This document shows positions 47,504-59,267 of a DNA stretch of 64,000 bases, in pieces. This stretch comes from Chlorops oryzae (lineage: Eukaryota; Arthropoda; Insecta; Diptera; Chloropidae). The stretch is taken from the NCBI GenBank assembly GCA_020466095.1, contig CM035806.1, forward strand, positions 131,884,422 through 131,948,421, read 5' to 3'. The notes beneath the pieces are model-generated. The model was not told where the DNA came from and did not search any database. It saw only the letters and a list, made by a program, of their open reading frames with translations. Both the position numbers and the translations under genes were made by a program. Position 1 is the first letter of the stretch. The number at the start of each line of letters is the position of its first letter.

Positions 47504-48953
47504 AATATGCAAAAACTGGGGATTCCCAGAATTGGCCCCATTACATGAGGTACAAAAAGATTGAAAAGGCCTAAGTTGGCTTAATTGGGTCAAATATTTT
47601 TCTAGGACAAAAAATAAGTAAACAACCAAAAACAAAACGTCTTTTCGTAATATTATGCACACCGAAATGGCAGTTAAATCATTAAAAGAGACGAAAAGAC
47701 AAACATATGTACTTATTTGTGTATATAAATCAAGTGAATCAAAACGTTTTTAATAGTTTTGTCTTTTCGCCTAAAAGCATTTGGCAATTCAATTGAGTAA
47801 GACTTTCGACGTATTAAGACACTGTTTAATGTGCGGGGGGAATTCACGACGGACGATGAACGACGAACAAATGAACTAGTTTCCGAAAACCGGTGTCAGT
47901 ACCCCCACGATTAAGACATTTAGGGATGTGATTGGCTCGTCTTTCTTCGAAGGTCGATTTTCAAAATCATTTTAGTGTTTGATGCTTCATTTTAAGATAT
48001 TTCTATAAAAATACTTACACAAAATGCGGACTTTTTAAAGTTCAAAATTAGTATTTGAATTTTTTTTTTTTTTGACATTTTGGCAGCCAGAATAACGAAC
48101 ATTTACAAACGTGAGGAAGTCGAAATACGAAATCAGACTCGTTATATAGCTTAAAATAATGGAATTCCAAAAAAGGCTATGAGTTAGTCGAGCTCAATCA
48201 AAATAAAAGCGTTATATAAAAATGGCGAATTGACTTCGGATAGATGGCTACGGTCTGTACAAATGCTGCGGGCTATAGCAGCAGAAAATATAGGAACCAT
48301 ATTATATGTTCCGAGAACCAAGATAGAAGGGACGCCGACAAACCATATGAAAAGATATCTACTTCCAAAGGAGATTTCGCAGTAGTGGGAGAAAGTCAAG
48401 CGGACGCTCGAAATAACAATAATAACGTGGAACAAAATTTTTGAAAAATACCAGTTTTCTTAATAACATCAAAAATGTTTGCTTGACCGTTCTTTTTTTT
48501 TTTTTAAATCAGGGCTACTAAGAAAAATTCGTATTTTAAAAAAAATTGTTTTGACAAAAATTTTAATAACATACTTAATTACAAATCGTTTTTGAAGAAA
48601 GAACTTGCGTTTTACTCGCTGATTAACGTTTTCTTAGAATAAATTCACATGTCGTAGACCTTCTTTAAAAAAATGTGTATAAAACCATCGCCAAAATTGA
48701 AAAAGTGAGAAAAATTAAAACAATTTTGTGTTTGATCGTGATTGTGTTCTTTAAGTTTCCTGCAATAATGAATGTTTTATATATAATATAATTAATTACC
48801 TAAGTAACAGCCAAAAATGTTCTCAAAGGTACGTAAAATCGGTTTTTAACCGTTACTTAAGATTTTCGAGGTGTTTGGAAAATTTCATACCCTGATTCTT
48901 GTTGTCCTCGATACGGCCTACAAAATAAATAGTATCACTTTCCAGGTATATTT
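47504..48953. other. Intergenic
   Basis: Nothing recognised. Confidence 0.45.
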
Positions 48954-49168
48954 TATGCCCGACACACTCTGTGTCGAGGGTATATTGCGTTTGTGTGGTT
49001 GTGTGTAACACCCAGAACCAGTCGATATAGACCATACAAAATATCTATAGATATAATGATCAGCGTCACCAGGACATTCGATTAAGCCATGACTGTCTGT
49101 CTGTCCGTCTGTTTGTATACAGTTTTCTTATCGAAGGACTTGAGCTATTTTGACGAAATTCGGTATGT
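48954..49168 (+). mobile_element. DINE-1-like Helentron, family B, 5' fragment
   Basis: Head GACACACTCTGTGTCGAGGG, TAACACCCAGAACCAGTCGA, protosatellite CTGTCTGTCTGTCCGTCTG. It ends at GGTATGTGTAG, where AATTACAAATTGTAATT palindromes begin. Confidence 0.78.
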
Positions 49169-49596
49169 GTAGTTTTTTCAATTACAAATTGTAATTTGTA
49201 ATTGAAGACTTTTAAATTACAATTACAAGTAATTGTAATGGAAAAATTTTCAATTACAATTACAATTTGTAATTGAAAAAACTTCAATTACAATTTGTAA
49301 TCTAGTTATAAAAAAATTACTTAGAATGCATCAATTAATAAGTATTATAACTGTGGGTATGACATTGAGTCAGTAGTCCATGGGAAACCTTAGATCCGTC
49401 AACCTACGACTGATCATTGAGGCACCGCTGAAGCCAAAAAGGAAAAATAGCTCCATCCGTATTGGAGGGACTCCAAGCTGAACAAAAATATGCATTTAAC
49501 GTTATAATTAATGGATTTTTGACCAGCGCCAATTTGTCTCGCATGCTCTGCTTTGAGGCAAATAGCTCATTTTGCCTTTAAAAAAAACTCTTACTT

Positions 49597-49663
49597 TGTG
49601 GGAATCGAACCCTCATCAATTGGATTACAAATCAAGCACACTACCCCTACACTACCGACGGCC
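49597..49663 (-). repeat. tRNA-like module
   Basis: Minus strand: A-box-like GGTAGTGTAGGGGTAGTG and a perfect B-box GGTTCGATTCC. Acceptor stem not preserved. Confidence 0.5.
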
Positions 49664-49734
49664 TTGTATTGTCAACTTCAAAATATTATAATAAAATCAA
49701 CTGTGCTGAATTTGAAAAGTAAAAAAAAAACCAC

Positions 49735-49803
49735 ACCTGCCAGGAATCGAACCCGGGTCCCATCGCGTGTCAGTTAAGCATTCTAACTCCAAGCCACTGA
49801 CTC
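49735..49803 (-). repeat. tRNA-like module with T-run terminator
   Basis: Minus strand: perfect B box GGTTCGATTCC in a T arm that can pair (CCGGG with CCTGG), followed about 12 bases later by a run of ten T. The A-box region (GTGGCTTGGAGTTAGAATGC) is degenerate and the 5' acceptor strand does not pair. Confidence 0.5.
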
Positions 49804-50068
49804 ATTTTACAATCCCAATTCAAAACCGTAACTTAAATATTTGAATATTTTCCAATACTTCAAAAATGTAATTATACTATATATGCTTCAATTACTTTCA
49901 TGTAATTGATTACATACTCAATTACAATTACTTGTAATTGTAATTGGGAGAATTCAATTACAATTACAATTACTTGTAATTGTAATTGAATATTCTTCAA
50001 TTACCATTACAAGTAATTGTAATTAATTGTGTAATTAATTACAATTTTGTAATTGGACTGCCCAGTCT

Positions 50069-50160
50069 GATATTTTGTATGGTCTATATGGACTGGTTCT
50101 GGATGTTACACACAACCACACAAACGCAATATACCCTCGACACAGAGTGTGTCGGGTATA
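50069..50160 (-). mobile_element. DINE-1-like Helentron, family B, head fragment
   Basis: Minus-strand head only: ends GACACAGAGTGTGTCGGGTA. It abuts the truncated CAATTA element at 50068. Confidence 0.75.
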
Positions 50161-50261
50161 AAAAGTATTGTAGAGGAATTTTTTAAAAAACTTGTGCATG
50201 ACGTTTTGGAAGGAAGAAAATTTACTTGCCTGTTTCGTTCTCGAATTCTCCACAAATTGTT

Positions 50262-50340
50262 TTGCCTGTGACAGGGTTCGAGAACTCGGACCTTCCAGAT
50301 TACAAATCTAACACACTTCAACTTCGCCATCGCGAGATCT
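50262..50340 (-). repeat. tRNA-like module (weak)
   Basis: Minus strand carries GAGTTCTCGAACCCTGTCAC and an upstream D-arm-like GCGATGGCGAAGTTGAAGTG. Degenerate. Confidence 0.35.
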
Positions 50341-51505
50341 CATTAGAGCTTACTACATTTATAATACCAATGTATGTGCAAAACAACTGCTTTGTGTTTT
50401 TAAACTATGGAATGAATATGGAATTCATACACTTTTTTAAATCAATAAGTCTTGCTTTTAATATTAAAGAGGCTCCTTCTTAAAGCGGTTTTCTTCCAAT
50501 AAGGATATCTTATCAAAACGTCATTTTTATAAGAATGTCACATAGTTTGATTGATATGGTCACCTTATGATTTGACTATATCAAGAAGTTTTCTATATTC
50601 TTCAACAGAAATAATAAGATATTCACATGAAATATATGAGGATATCTATTAAAATGTTTCAATACGATTTTTTCTGTGCATTCAAAGAGTTTTCTCTATG
50701 GAAAAAGCATATTGTTCATATGGTTTGAGCAGATTTCTCTATAAAATCGCTCAATAAAGCGATCTTATCGATTATATGGGGTCATATTTTTCTGTGTGCT
50801 GGCGGAGACAGAGACAGAGACGGAGAAGAGAAACAATAAACCCAGCGGCCAACAGTGCCTACCGCTTACAAAGTAAACGAGATTGTAAGAGACCTGTCTA
50901 CCAATAGCTTACAATGTATAGGAGATTGTAGGCAGCGCACGGATGAACACCACACAACCCCGATCACTTTGTGCTGTGGTGGCAGACGTTCACTCTACAA
51001 AAGGGCCACTCCCGAACAAAAGTATAGTAGAATTGCATATAAGGTCGTGTGTGCCTACGAAGTGTGTTACGGTTTATCGCTTTTGTAAGCAGCATTTTGC
51101 CCACCGAGAAAAGATGGAGCAGAATATTATTAAGAAGTATAACAAAAAGAATAAGAAAAAGAGAAATAACAATAGGGAAAAAAGATGAACTAGAAGCATA
51201 TTAAGATCGAAAAGAAACGGTGCAAGAGAATTAAAGAAAATGAAAGGGAAAACTAAAAAAGAAACAGAAAAGGAAAAGGAAATGGAAAAAGAAAAGGAAT
51301 AGGAAAAGGAGAAGAAAACAAAAATGAAAAGGAAAAGGAAAAGGAAAAAGAAAAAGAAAAGGAAAATAAGATGGGGAAGAATGTTGCGACCAACAAGAAG
51401 ATGAAAGACACGAAGAAAAATATGATGGCAAAGAAGAACAGAACGAAGAGGAGAAGAAGAAGAAATCTATTGGGGGTTCGCACAAAGCAGCCAATCAGAA
51501 AGAAC
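50341..51505. other. Intergenic, purine-rich near the end
   Basis: AGGAAAAGGAAAA-type purine-rich sequence at about 51230-51370. It opens lysine/glutamate-rich frames, which are artefacts. No gene recognised. Confidence 0.5.
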
Positions 51506-53304
51506 CAGTGCCGGATTAAGCCAGCGCGGGGCCTGAAGCAAATTCTGTCAAGGGCCCTTGGCTTGCTTTACGTTCTCAAGTTTATGGTATTAATTTAAAC
51601 AGAAATGTTACAAATAAACTTTTCTGCATTTAATGTGGGAAAATTTCGACATAAAACTTTCAATATCGACTTATTTAAGCAAATCGTGCTCTGTATTCAA
51701 CAAAGTTAAATGATTAAGACTTTCTTGCCCTATCATGTTCCCTAATTGATTTTTTAAACGTTTTCATGTTGAAAATGTAGTTAGTGATCATTAGGGCAAC
51801 AGAAAATATTTATATACATAAAAAATATTATTGATAAATTCAATTTTACTTTTCTTGATATCAAGTGAATTTTTCTTGGCAAATAATTATAAAGCTGATC
51901 TGCGAGAACCACTGTGAACCGATTTCCTTTCAAACTTCACACAAACCATCTAAAGCCCTCCCCAACGAAGCCTGAAATTTTAAATACAATCGGATGACGC
52001 TTGGCAGTTAGCTGACTATAGCAATACACTTTTGACTGCGCGTTTTACCTACTATGTAGGGCCGATTTCGTTCAAACTTCACACCGAGAACCAATCTTAA
52101 TTTACCACCCTACTTTTCAACGAAGCCTGAAATTTTGAAGGAAAATCAGCCTATGATCTGCGTTAGCCTAGTTAGCTACTATACACAAAATCAACTACTT
52201 TTTCGAAATTTACATAATTTTATATATCGCACCCGTTGCTAGCTAAATCGCACAATTCAAAATTTCGCATTTATTCGAAAATCATTCAATATCTCTTGAA
52301 ACTGAGGAGAAAAAATATGTTTGCCGCTTAAAGTAGATCTGTGAATCAGACTGGGTACTCTCAATTTTTGCTGCATCTGCACAATATAAGAGTAAATCCC
52401 AATTCTAATGGTGTGGACTAGTGGTTTCTTACATAAAAATGCAATCGAAATTGAGTGCAAAAACGACGTGTCATTCAAAATTATTTTTGAATGGTAGTGA
52501 AACACATTTACTTCAGCTACAAGCCTGTGCGATATGATAGATTTGAAAATTCCGTCCGGACTACAAATAAGAATTTAGCCTCCTAACTTTTTTCACTCAA
52601 AACTTAAATAACTAGTGGTAAAATCAGCACTATATCTACGGAAACTATTTCAGTAATTTAAATATCTAACTACTTATTCGAATTAATTGTCACTATAAGC
52701 ACAATGACCGTCTAGAAAATGGCGAAGGCCAGATGTTTGCTTTCGAGCTAGCGTAATTGATACTAAGTAAATGTAGAACCGATTGAGTACAATCTCGAAG
52801 AAACTCGCACAAATAATTGTACTACCTAAATTTAATAACGACAGTGACATGCAAAAAATGCTATGATCGCTAAAATTACTTTTTCACGAATTTGCGATGT
52901 GGTTCTGGGAGAAAACACTTCGATTTACATACACAATTTAATTCATGCAATGTAAACAAATATACGTGGGGGCAAAGCCCCCTCTTGCCCCTATGGTTGC
53001 TACGGCACTGTAGATCTGCGATATAGATGCTAGTCTAAGTATATCGATTTTAATTAAACTTTAGAGCATGAACGTTATAAAGTTCGTTAGATACCGACCT
53101 ATTTTTTGCGATTTAACGTGACGAAATCGAGTTTTAGATTTTCAGGTGGAAGTGAAGCGCGTTTAAGGCGTGCAAGACATTTTACGCTCCTATCTAAATT
53201 GATATTTTTTTCAGTTACGGTCAGACAGGTGTTGCAACGCGGGGCCCCCAATTCGCGGGGCCCGCATCATTTGCTAATCTTGCTGCGTGGCTAGTCCGGC
53301 ACTG
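51506..53304. mobile_element. 1.8 kb non-coding hAT-like element
   Basis: Ends CAGTGCCGGATTAAGCC (51506) and GGCTAGTCCGGCACTG (ending 53304). Flanks GAAAGAAC and AAAAAAAC match at six of eight bases, consistent with an aged 8-base duplication. It contains a partial copy of the 246-base MITE (52228 onward) and a lone hAT-type end (GTTGCTACGGCACTG, ending about 53011). No transposase frame remains. Confidence 0.65.
52228..52470. mobile_element. 246-base MITE, partial copy 3
   Basis: Begins CGCACCCGTTGCTAGCTAAATC and continues with CACAATTCAAAATTTCGCATT as in the other copies. The right terminal repeat is not recognisable. Confidence 0.55.
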
Positions 53305-54138
53305 AAAAAAACTCAAATACAATAACCTTAAAAAATCCACATAACAATCTCCCGGTCCCGAAATATATCTTTACGGGCGTGTGTTAAGTCTAACAGCCTT
53401 GCATGCCTTAGTCCTACACTCCTGAGTCAAATTCCTTTGCATATGCGCATATGTTGGCAATAAGCGATTAACTATAGATCCCTGTACTCCCATGCGAAAA
53501 AGGCAATACAATAAAAAGAAGAGAATACTTCATAAAGCCAAGCATGTCAGCTTGTTTAACCTTTGACCAAGGACGCTGTTTATTTTCGAATGTTTTTTGA
53601 CATTTTCTATTTTAAAAACAAAAGCCGGAATCTTATTTAATTTATTTCATTTATATGAGTGCATCTATTTATCTTAACTTCTTTCGTGCACATTAGCTTC
53701 AGACGTCCGTTAGAGAAAAAAGTAAAATAAAAATAAAAAAATAAAAATAAAAAAAATAAAAATAAAAAAAATAAAAAAATATAAATTAACATAATCAAAC
53801 CATAATAAATCCATTGAAAAAATAAACAAGAAAACCAAAACTCTTCGCTTGTCCAAGTAAAGATAAATAAGCCCACATTTGCCGAGAATTCCGAGAATGA
53901 GTATGCTCTCCAATAAAATACAAGCACACCGAAGGAGAGCGCAATTTAAATTCAATAAATTCATCTTTCATGTGAAACGTGATTTCCACATGATTTTACG
54001 TGTTTTTAACCGAAAAATGTGGGTAAAAATGAACAGTCTGCGATCTTGAAATTGACTTGAACCGTTAAGGTGTCTTCAACATATCAGATGTTAATATTTT
54101 CGAGCTGTATTACTTAAGCTGCCACCATAATAATTGAG
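53305..54138. other. Intergenic with (AAAAT)n run
   Basis: A-rich AAAATA repeats at 53715-53785. Nothing else recognised. Confidence 0.45.
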
Positions 54139-55002
54139 AACAAGTAAGGGTGTTATAGTCAGGCGAGCCTGACAATAAAATACCCGACACAGACACACGT
54201 GTTGAAATAATTTTTAATATCAAGAGGTGTTTAAGGCCATTAGGGGCCCAATATACCGACTTTTGTTAAATTTCTTTATGAAAACTACCCCTTTGCCACG
54301 CCCACTTTTCCAATTTTTTGAATTCTAATCGGAGTCTTAGCTATACGCTCAAATACTAAGTTTCACTGAAATATTTGGAAAAAGTCCGATTTTGAGGCAG
54401 TTTTGAGATTTTTGTGACAGACCCTAGTACTGGAGGTACCCTTAATAATGGACCGATCTTGTCAGAAAATTTTTTGGGAGGATGTTTATGGCTACAAAGG
54501 AAGCATAAGTGCCCACTTTCGTTCAAGTCCCATTTGAAATTCCCGTGTAGGAGACAGATTTTCGGAAAAGACGCCACTTATGTTTTTTAAATCAATACTT
54601 CCTTTAAAATGTCAAATACAATTTCATCAAAATATTTGAAAAAATTCGATTTTGAGGCACTTTTTGTGATTTTCGTAACAGACCCTCGTACTGGAGGTAC
54701 CCCTAAAAATGGTCCGATCGGGTCCATTCTCGAACTTGTTCTTACTCATGACCCCGTGAGCACGCATACCAATTTTTTCGAGATAGCTCAACTCCTTCGA
54801 TAAGATAACTGTATGCAGACAGACGTTCAGACAGGCGGACAGACAGACGCACAGACAGACGGACATGTCTAAATCGAATCTCCTGGTTATTCTGATCATT
54901 TCTATATATAAGTTTTTTGTTTGGTCTATCTCGATTGGTTCTGGGTGTTACACACAACCACACAAACGCAATATACCCTCGACACAGAGTGTGTCGGGTA
55001 TA
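54139..55002 (-). mobile_element. DINE-1-like Helentron, family B, near full length
   Basis: Minus-strand copy, 864 bases, from head (GACACAGAGTGTGTCGGGTA, ending 55002) to tail AACAAGTAAGGGTG (54139) with the GTCAGGCGAGCCTGAC hairpin. Protosatellite GACAGACAGACGCACAGAC near 54838-54860. Confidence 0.87.
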
Positions 55003-56839
55003 AAAATCAGGACATTTTGTACATGTTCCTATTTCGTTTGACACAGCTGCGCTTATAAGATGTCCACTCTTAGCAGGGTAAAAAGTTTGTTTGGTAGTCT
55101 GTTGTCTTGTAAAAAGATTTCCTCCGATGCTAATGAAAAATGTTGAAAATCTAAGAGCATATTAAGTGCCAAGAAATTGGGCGTGGTTCGCCTACTGTCA
55201 TGTCCAACAATTGAAATATACTTATAGAAAAAAATTGCTCACAACTTGCGAGCCACTTTCGGCTACGGACCGAATTTCGTTAAGATAGCTCCAGTTTTTG
55301 GTTAAGAAAGCTGTGCACAGACAGAGATTAACAGACAAAACTCTCTAAAACGAACAGTTCTATAGTACAATTTTTCTCTACACAATACGTCGGTATTTCA
55401 TGATACATTTTTGCGCTCTGGCTTCACGGTTCACCATAGCCGGAAACTGATCGATTCCATGCTCCACAAAAACGTGGTATGAGGTATTGTACTCAATTTA
55501 ACTGTGCATAGTTTGGGGCTATTTTTAAAATAATCTATCTAGGGCTTTTTTAAAAAACAAATTTTTTTTAAATCGACTTTTTCCATCGTGTTTTCCCCAA
55601 TAGCAGGGCATACAATTTTTTCTTTTTGTTGAAATGTTGGGGTGTTCAAGCTGAATTTGAAAGATAGTTAGGAAAAAACAATTTGGGAGTTTTTTCAGAA
55701 TTTTGAAAAGAGGTTTAGTGATCGCGCACCTCGATTATTCACTAAAAATCGGGCTTTTCAGAAGTTTTTTTTTTATTTCGAGCAAAAGTTTATCGGTAAG
55801 AAACATTTTCTGAGTCTTGGAGTCATTGCTTCGGAAGAAAATTGTCCGAACTTTACTGTGGTATATAAAGGGTATTCAAATATAAAACGCATTATAAACG
55901 CAAACAGCTCTTAATAATTTTTGGGAATATTCAGGATGAGTTGGGTTTCGTTTAAATCTTCCCCATGTTTTTAAAAATCTGAATGCACCGATTCTGCAGC
56001 TTGTTCGCTATATAAAGAAGTGGAAAATGTGCTCATCAGCTCGACGAAATGTCCAAATTTTTTTAATTGGATGTGCAGAAGCTGAATCGTTGGTTAAGTT
56101 GATCCGACTTCCGACCCTGCGGGAAGCTCTACAACTTTTCCATTTCATTTTAAGTGAGACGAAAAATGTGAGAGAATCTGCACATTTGCTAGTTAAAGAA
56201 GTCATAGAGGTATGGAGCAAATGTTGTATACCGAAAACGAACTGTTTTCGTTGTCGTGAAAAAATAATCAAATACCATCTTCTTCTTTTTAAAAAATTCG
56301 ACCGCTTGACTTGACGTTGTTTTTTGACTGACACATATATAGCTATATGCGCAACTCATTACTAGTTTCTATTTGAGATTTTTTCACCACGGTCTTGGGT
56401 ATCCACCATACGTACCTATATCTTCGTTTAATTGAAAAAAACTTTTAAAATTCCATTTTAATTTTGTGAACAAATTTTTCTCTGTGTAAAAATTAGAAAT
56501 TTTTTTTTGGGGATTTTTTGTTGTATTAGGAATCAGCCAACGTTTGTTTCGTCTTCCTATCTTAATTAGTTTTTGAGATATTTACAAAAATGTAAGTGCT
56601 AATTTTTGTTATTTGTACTAGCGGCATGAGTTTACAAAATCATGTTTCTGAGTTTTGACCTCGTTGAGCACCCCCTAAATGACGTCCGATCGATCTAAAT
56701 CTTTTCATTTCCCTTTTCTGTTGCCCTCTACTATATTTTGAGGGGGCGGATCGCAAAATTAAACGAACTTATCAAATTTGGTCCACCCTAATGTACATAT
56801 TAGAGATGTTACGAATGTGGTTTTTAAATGCTTTATGCT
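55003..56839. other. Intergenic
   Basis: A diverged Helentron-like stretch may lie at about 55180-55340 (GGGCGTGGTTCGCC, ACAGACAGAGATTAACAGAC). The inverted relative of the 20.75 kb repeat is at about 56530-56595. No gene recognised. Confidence 0.4.
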
Positions 56840-56843
56840 TTAA

Positions 56844-57090
56844 TGGGCTCTGCGCAGATATGCACTAAGTAAATTTCTTATACTAAGCCCATGCAAAAAA
56901 ACGAAGAAGTACTTTGAGTTACTTCTAATACTTCAACGAATACGCAGATGAAAAGCAAGCGGACATTCAGGGTTGCATTTAAATCATACATTTTCTATAT
57001 TTCTGTCGACCTGTCATCGAAATTTCAACTCTGATTTCCTTTCTTCAAAAGAACGAGCTCTATACTTCTTACATATCTGCGTAGAGCCCA
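56844..57090. mobile_element. 247-base TTAA MITE, copy 2
   Basis: TIRs TGGGCTCTGCGCAGATATG and CATATCTGCGTAGAGCCCA. Flanks TTAA (56840-56843) and TAAA (57091-57094), one change from the duplication in copy 1. High similarity to 40894-41141 along its whole length. Confidence 0.8.
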
Positions 57091-57394
57091 TAAATGGTTT
57101 ATCTATGCTTTGGTATTGACATCTGACGTGCCGTGTAAGCCCCACATATTTTTTGTTAGAGTGTTGCCCTGTGATCCAAAAATAAAAGTTATTTTATTAA
57201 TCTGTTTTCGTAAGGAAAATGAATTTAAATTTGTTCTCGAAGCCTTTTTTGAATAACTTTTTAATATTTTCTTGACATCTACAAATCACATACAATCAAT
57301 ATACAGATATCAAGATCATAACATTATAAAGAAAAATACGAATAAATGCGAATCGCGAATGCGAATATTCGCAACATCACTAGTACATATGTTT

Positions 57395-57857
57395 CTGTGT
57401 AAGTATGTACTTTTGATGAGGATCAAAGGCTGAGTCGATTAAGACAAGTCCGTCTGTCTGAGGTCGCAACGCCTTCGAAACGGTTAAACCGGTCAAGTGG
57501 AAATGTGGTCCTTGAGCATATTGAGCCCACAGCATGATCCTAATTTAAAATGGGCGAACTTCCACGCCCACAAATAAAAAATTCATAGAGGAGAATGCTT
57601 ATGTCTCGGGAACAAGCAAACAGTTTTCATTGCTATTTGGTACACAGACGAAGGACTGATTATGGCCTGGGCCATTCCGCACGCTCACACGCCCATAAAT
57701 AATGTTCTGTTGTAACTTACGCAAGGAAAGACATGGTACATCCAAATTCGAAATATAGATTGACCACGATCATCGGAATTATTTAGTGCGCCAATCTCGC
57801 CGGCAGGCTGGCTAAATCGAAGTCGGGTTTGACCGGCCTAGCTTTCTTACTTTTTTT
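57395..57857 (+). mobile_element. DINE-1-like Helentron, family A, diverged
   Basis: GTCCGTCTGTCTGAGG, CACGCCCACAAATAA and CGGGTTTGACCGGCCTAGCTTTCTTAC are in family A order. The head hairpin is not recognisable. Confidence 0.65.
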
Positions 57858-58357
57858 CTTTTCGTTGTGTTTCGTTTCGTTTCGTTGGGTTTTGCTCTTT
57901 TTCTTCTTTTCTTACCTTTAAGCCCGTTATTTTGGTGCTGGTGGCATTGAAAAGCCGCACAAAAACAAAGCAAATCGATGATCTTCAACGCTTACGGCTT
58001 TGCGCACTAATGAATCGATTTTTGAATCTTTCTTATAATCTTATCGGAATGTTATAATCTCTTAATTTCAATTTTTCTTTTTATTAACGGAAAATCAAAT
58101 AAATTAAATTTAAAAAAAATCATAAAAATAAAAACCTTTAGCGAATCGACTGTCTCGATTGACAAGATTTAAGGGGCACAAAATTTCACAGTTCTTTGTC
58201 GACGATCTTTGTTTTGACGAAAATTTGATTCCGTCATGTCGGACGCTTGACTGTGAACAAAAGATATAATCAAAAGGAATTGAAAGGAATTCTCTCCAAA
58301 GACATTTATGATCATTGATAATTTTTCTTCGGTTTTGCTTTTTTTCCATTATGAGAA
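57858..58357. other. Intergenic
   Basis: TTTCGTTTCG-type simple sequence at about 57870-57890. Nothing else recognised. Confidence 0.45.
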
Positions 58358-58359
58358 TA

Positions 58360-58527
58360 GGGGTATTCACAAAGGCGTCGGAAAAAAGGAGAGTCGGAAC
58401 ATCGGAAAATTTTAACTGCTTAAACAGTTGTGCAAGATACAAAAAAAGTTTAAAAAATTTTTAAGAAGTCGTATTTTTCCGATTTTCCGACTTTCCGACG
58501 TTTTTAACACGCCTTTGTGAATACCCC
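58360..58527. mobile_element. 168-base MITE with TA duplication
   Basis: TIRs GGGGTATTCACAAAGGCGT and ACGCCTTTGTGAATACCCC, 19 bases perfect, flanked by TA at 58358-58359 and 58528-58529. Inside, GTCGGAAAA-type subterminal repeats are also inverted. Confidence 0.82.
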
Positions 58528-58902
58528 TAATATGACGTGTTCTTTTGTCCGACGTATAAATAACATATTATTTAAGAATCTCGGCTATAAGCTATCTCCA
58601 TATTAAAGGATTTACCCCAGAGCTTGGCGAGGACTATTCCTCAGTATTCACGAACACATGCAATTTCGAAGTTCTCGTAATTTCGGTCGCATGAACGTCC
58701 AAACAAAGGGTTAAAGGATTTCGCATTTTCGTTTGCCATTTGGTCAACTCAAGTGCAAATCCTCGTTTGAAAATGGAGTTCTTGACTGTAAGCAAATAAC
58801 CGCGCATATTGAGAAAGTAATCAGATCCATCTACAATAGTCTATAACCCAGCTAGCACCCGCCCAACATTTGGAAGACTGTTTTATGAGAAGATTCATAC
58901 AT
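58528..58902. other. Intergenic
   Basis: Nothing recognised. Confidence 0.4.
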
Positions 58903-58906
58903 ATAT

Positions 58907-59152
58907 CGCACCCTTGCTAATAAATCGGTACAACTCAAAATTTTGTTCATCAATTTTTTTTATGTTTGATTGCAATTTTCAGTAAGAAATCCAACACCTA
59001 CAAAATGAATGCTCTGTATTGACTCATGCAGCATTCGATTGAGAGTAATATAAATTTAGAAAAAATATTAATTCTCGTTAGTTTCAAGAGAAATTGAATG
59101 AATTTCGAGAAATGCGAAATTTTGAATTGTGCCGATTTAGTAGCAAGGGTGC
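58907..59152. mobile_element. 246-base MITE, copy 2
   Basis: Ends CGCACCCTTGCTAATAAATC and TTAGTAGCAAGGGTGC. Same length as copy 1 (831-1076); the unit is inverted relative to it. Confidence 0.78.
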
Positions 59153-59267
59153 CATATGACTCTTTTTCGAGCCCCCTTGATGATTTAAAAGCGATTGATC
59201 ACATGGAAGACTAAAAGGAGATTCGAAAACGACGCTTCAACATGTTTGAAAAGCGATCTGTATTGAA

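Larger units (their letters stand above)
49169..50068. repeat. CAATTACAA palindrome blocks around two tRNA-like modules
   Basis: Palindromic TTGTAATTGTAATT blocks lie at 49169-49312 and 49866-50060. The right end ends TTTTGTAATTGGACTGCCCAGTCTG-type sequence (to 50068), which matches the right end of the 47171-47301 MITE. A matching left end is not present, so this is a rearranged relative. Confidence 0.6.
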
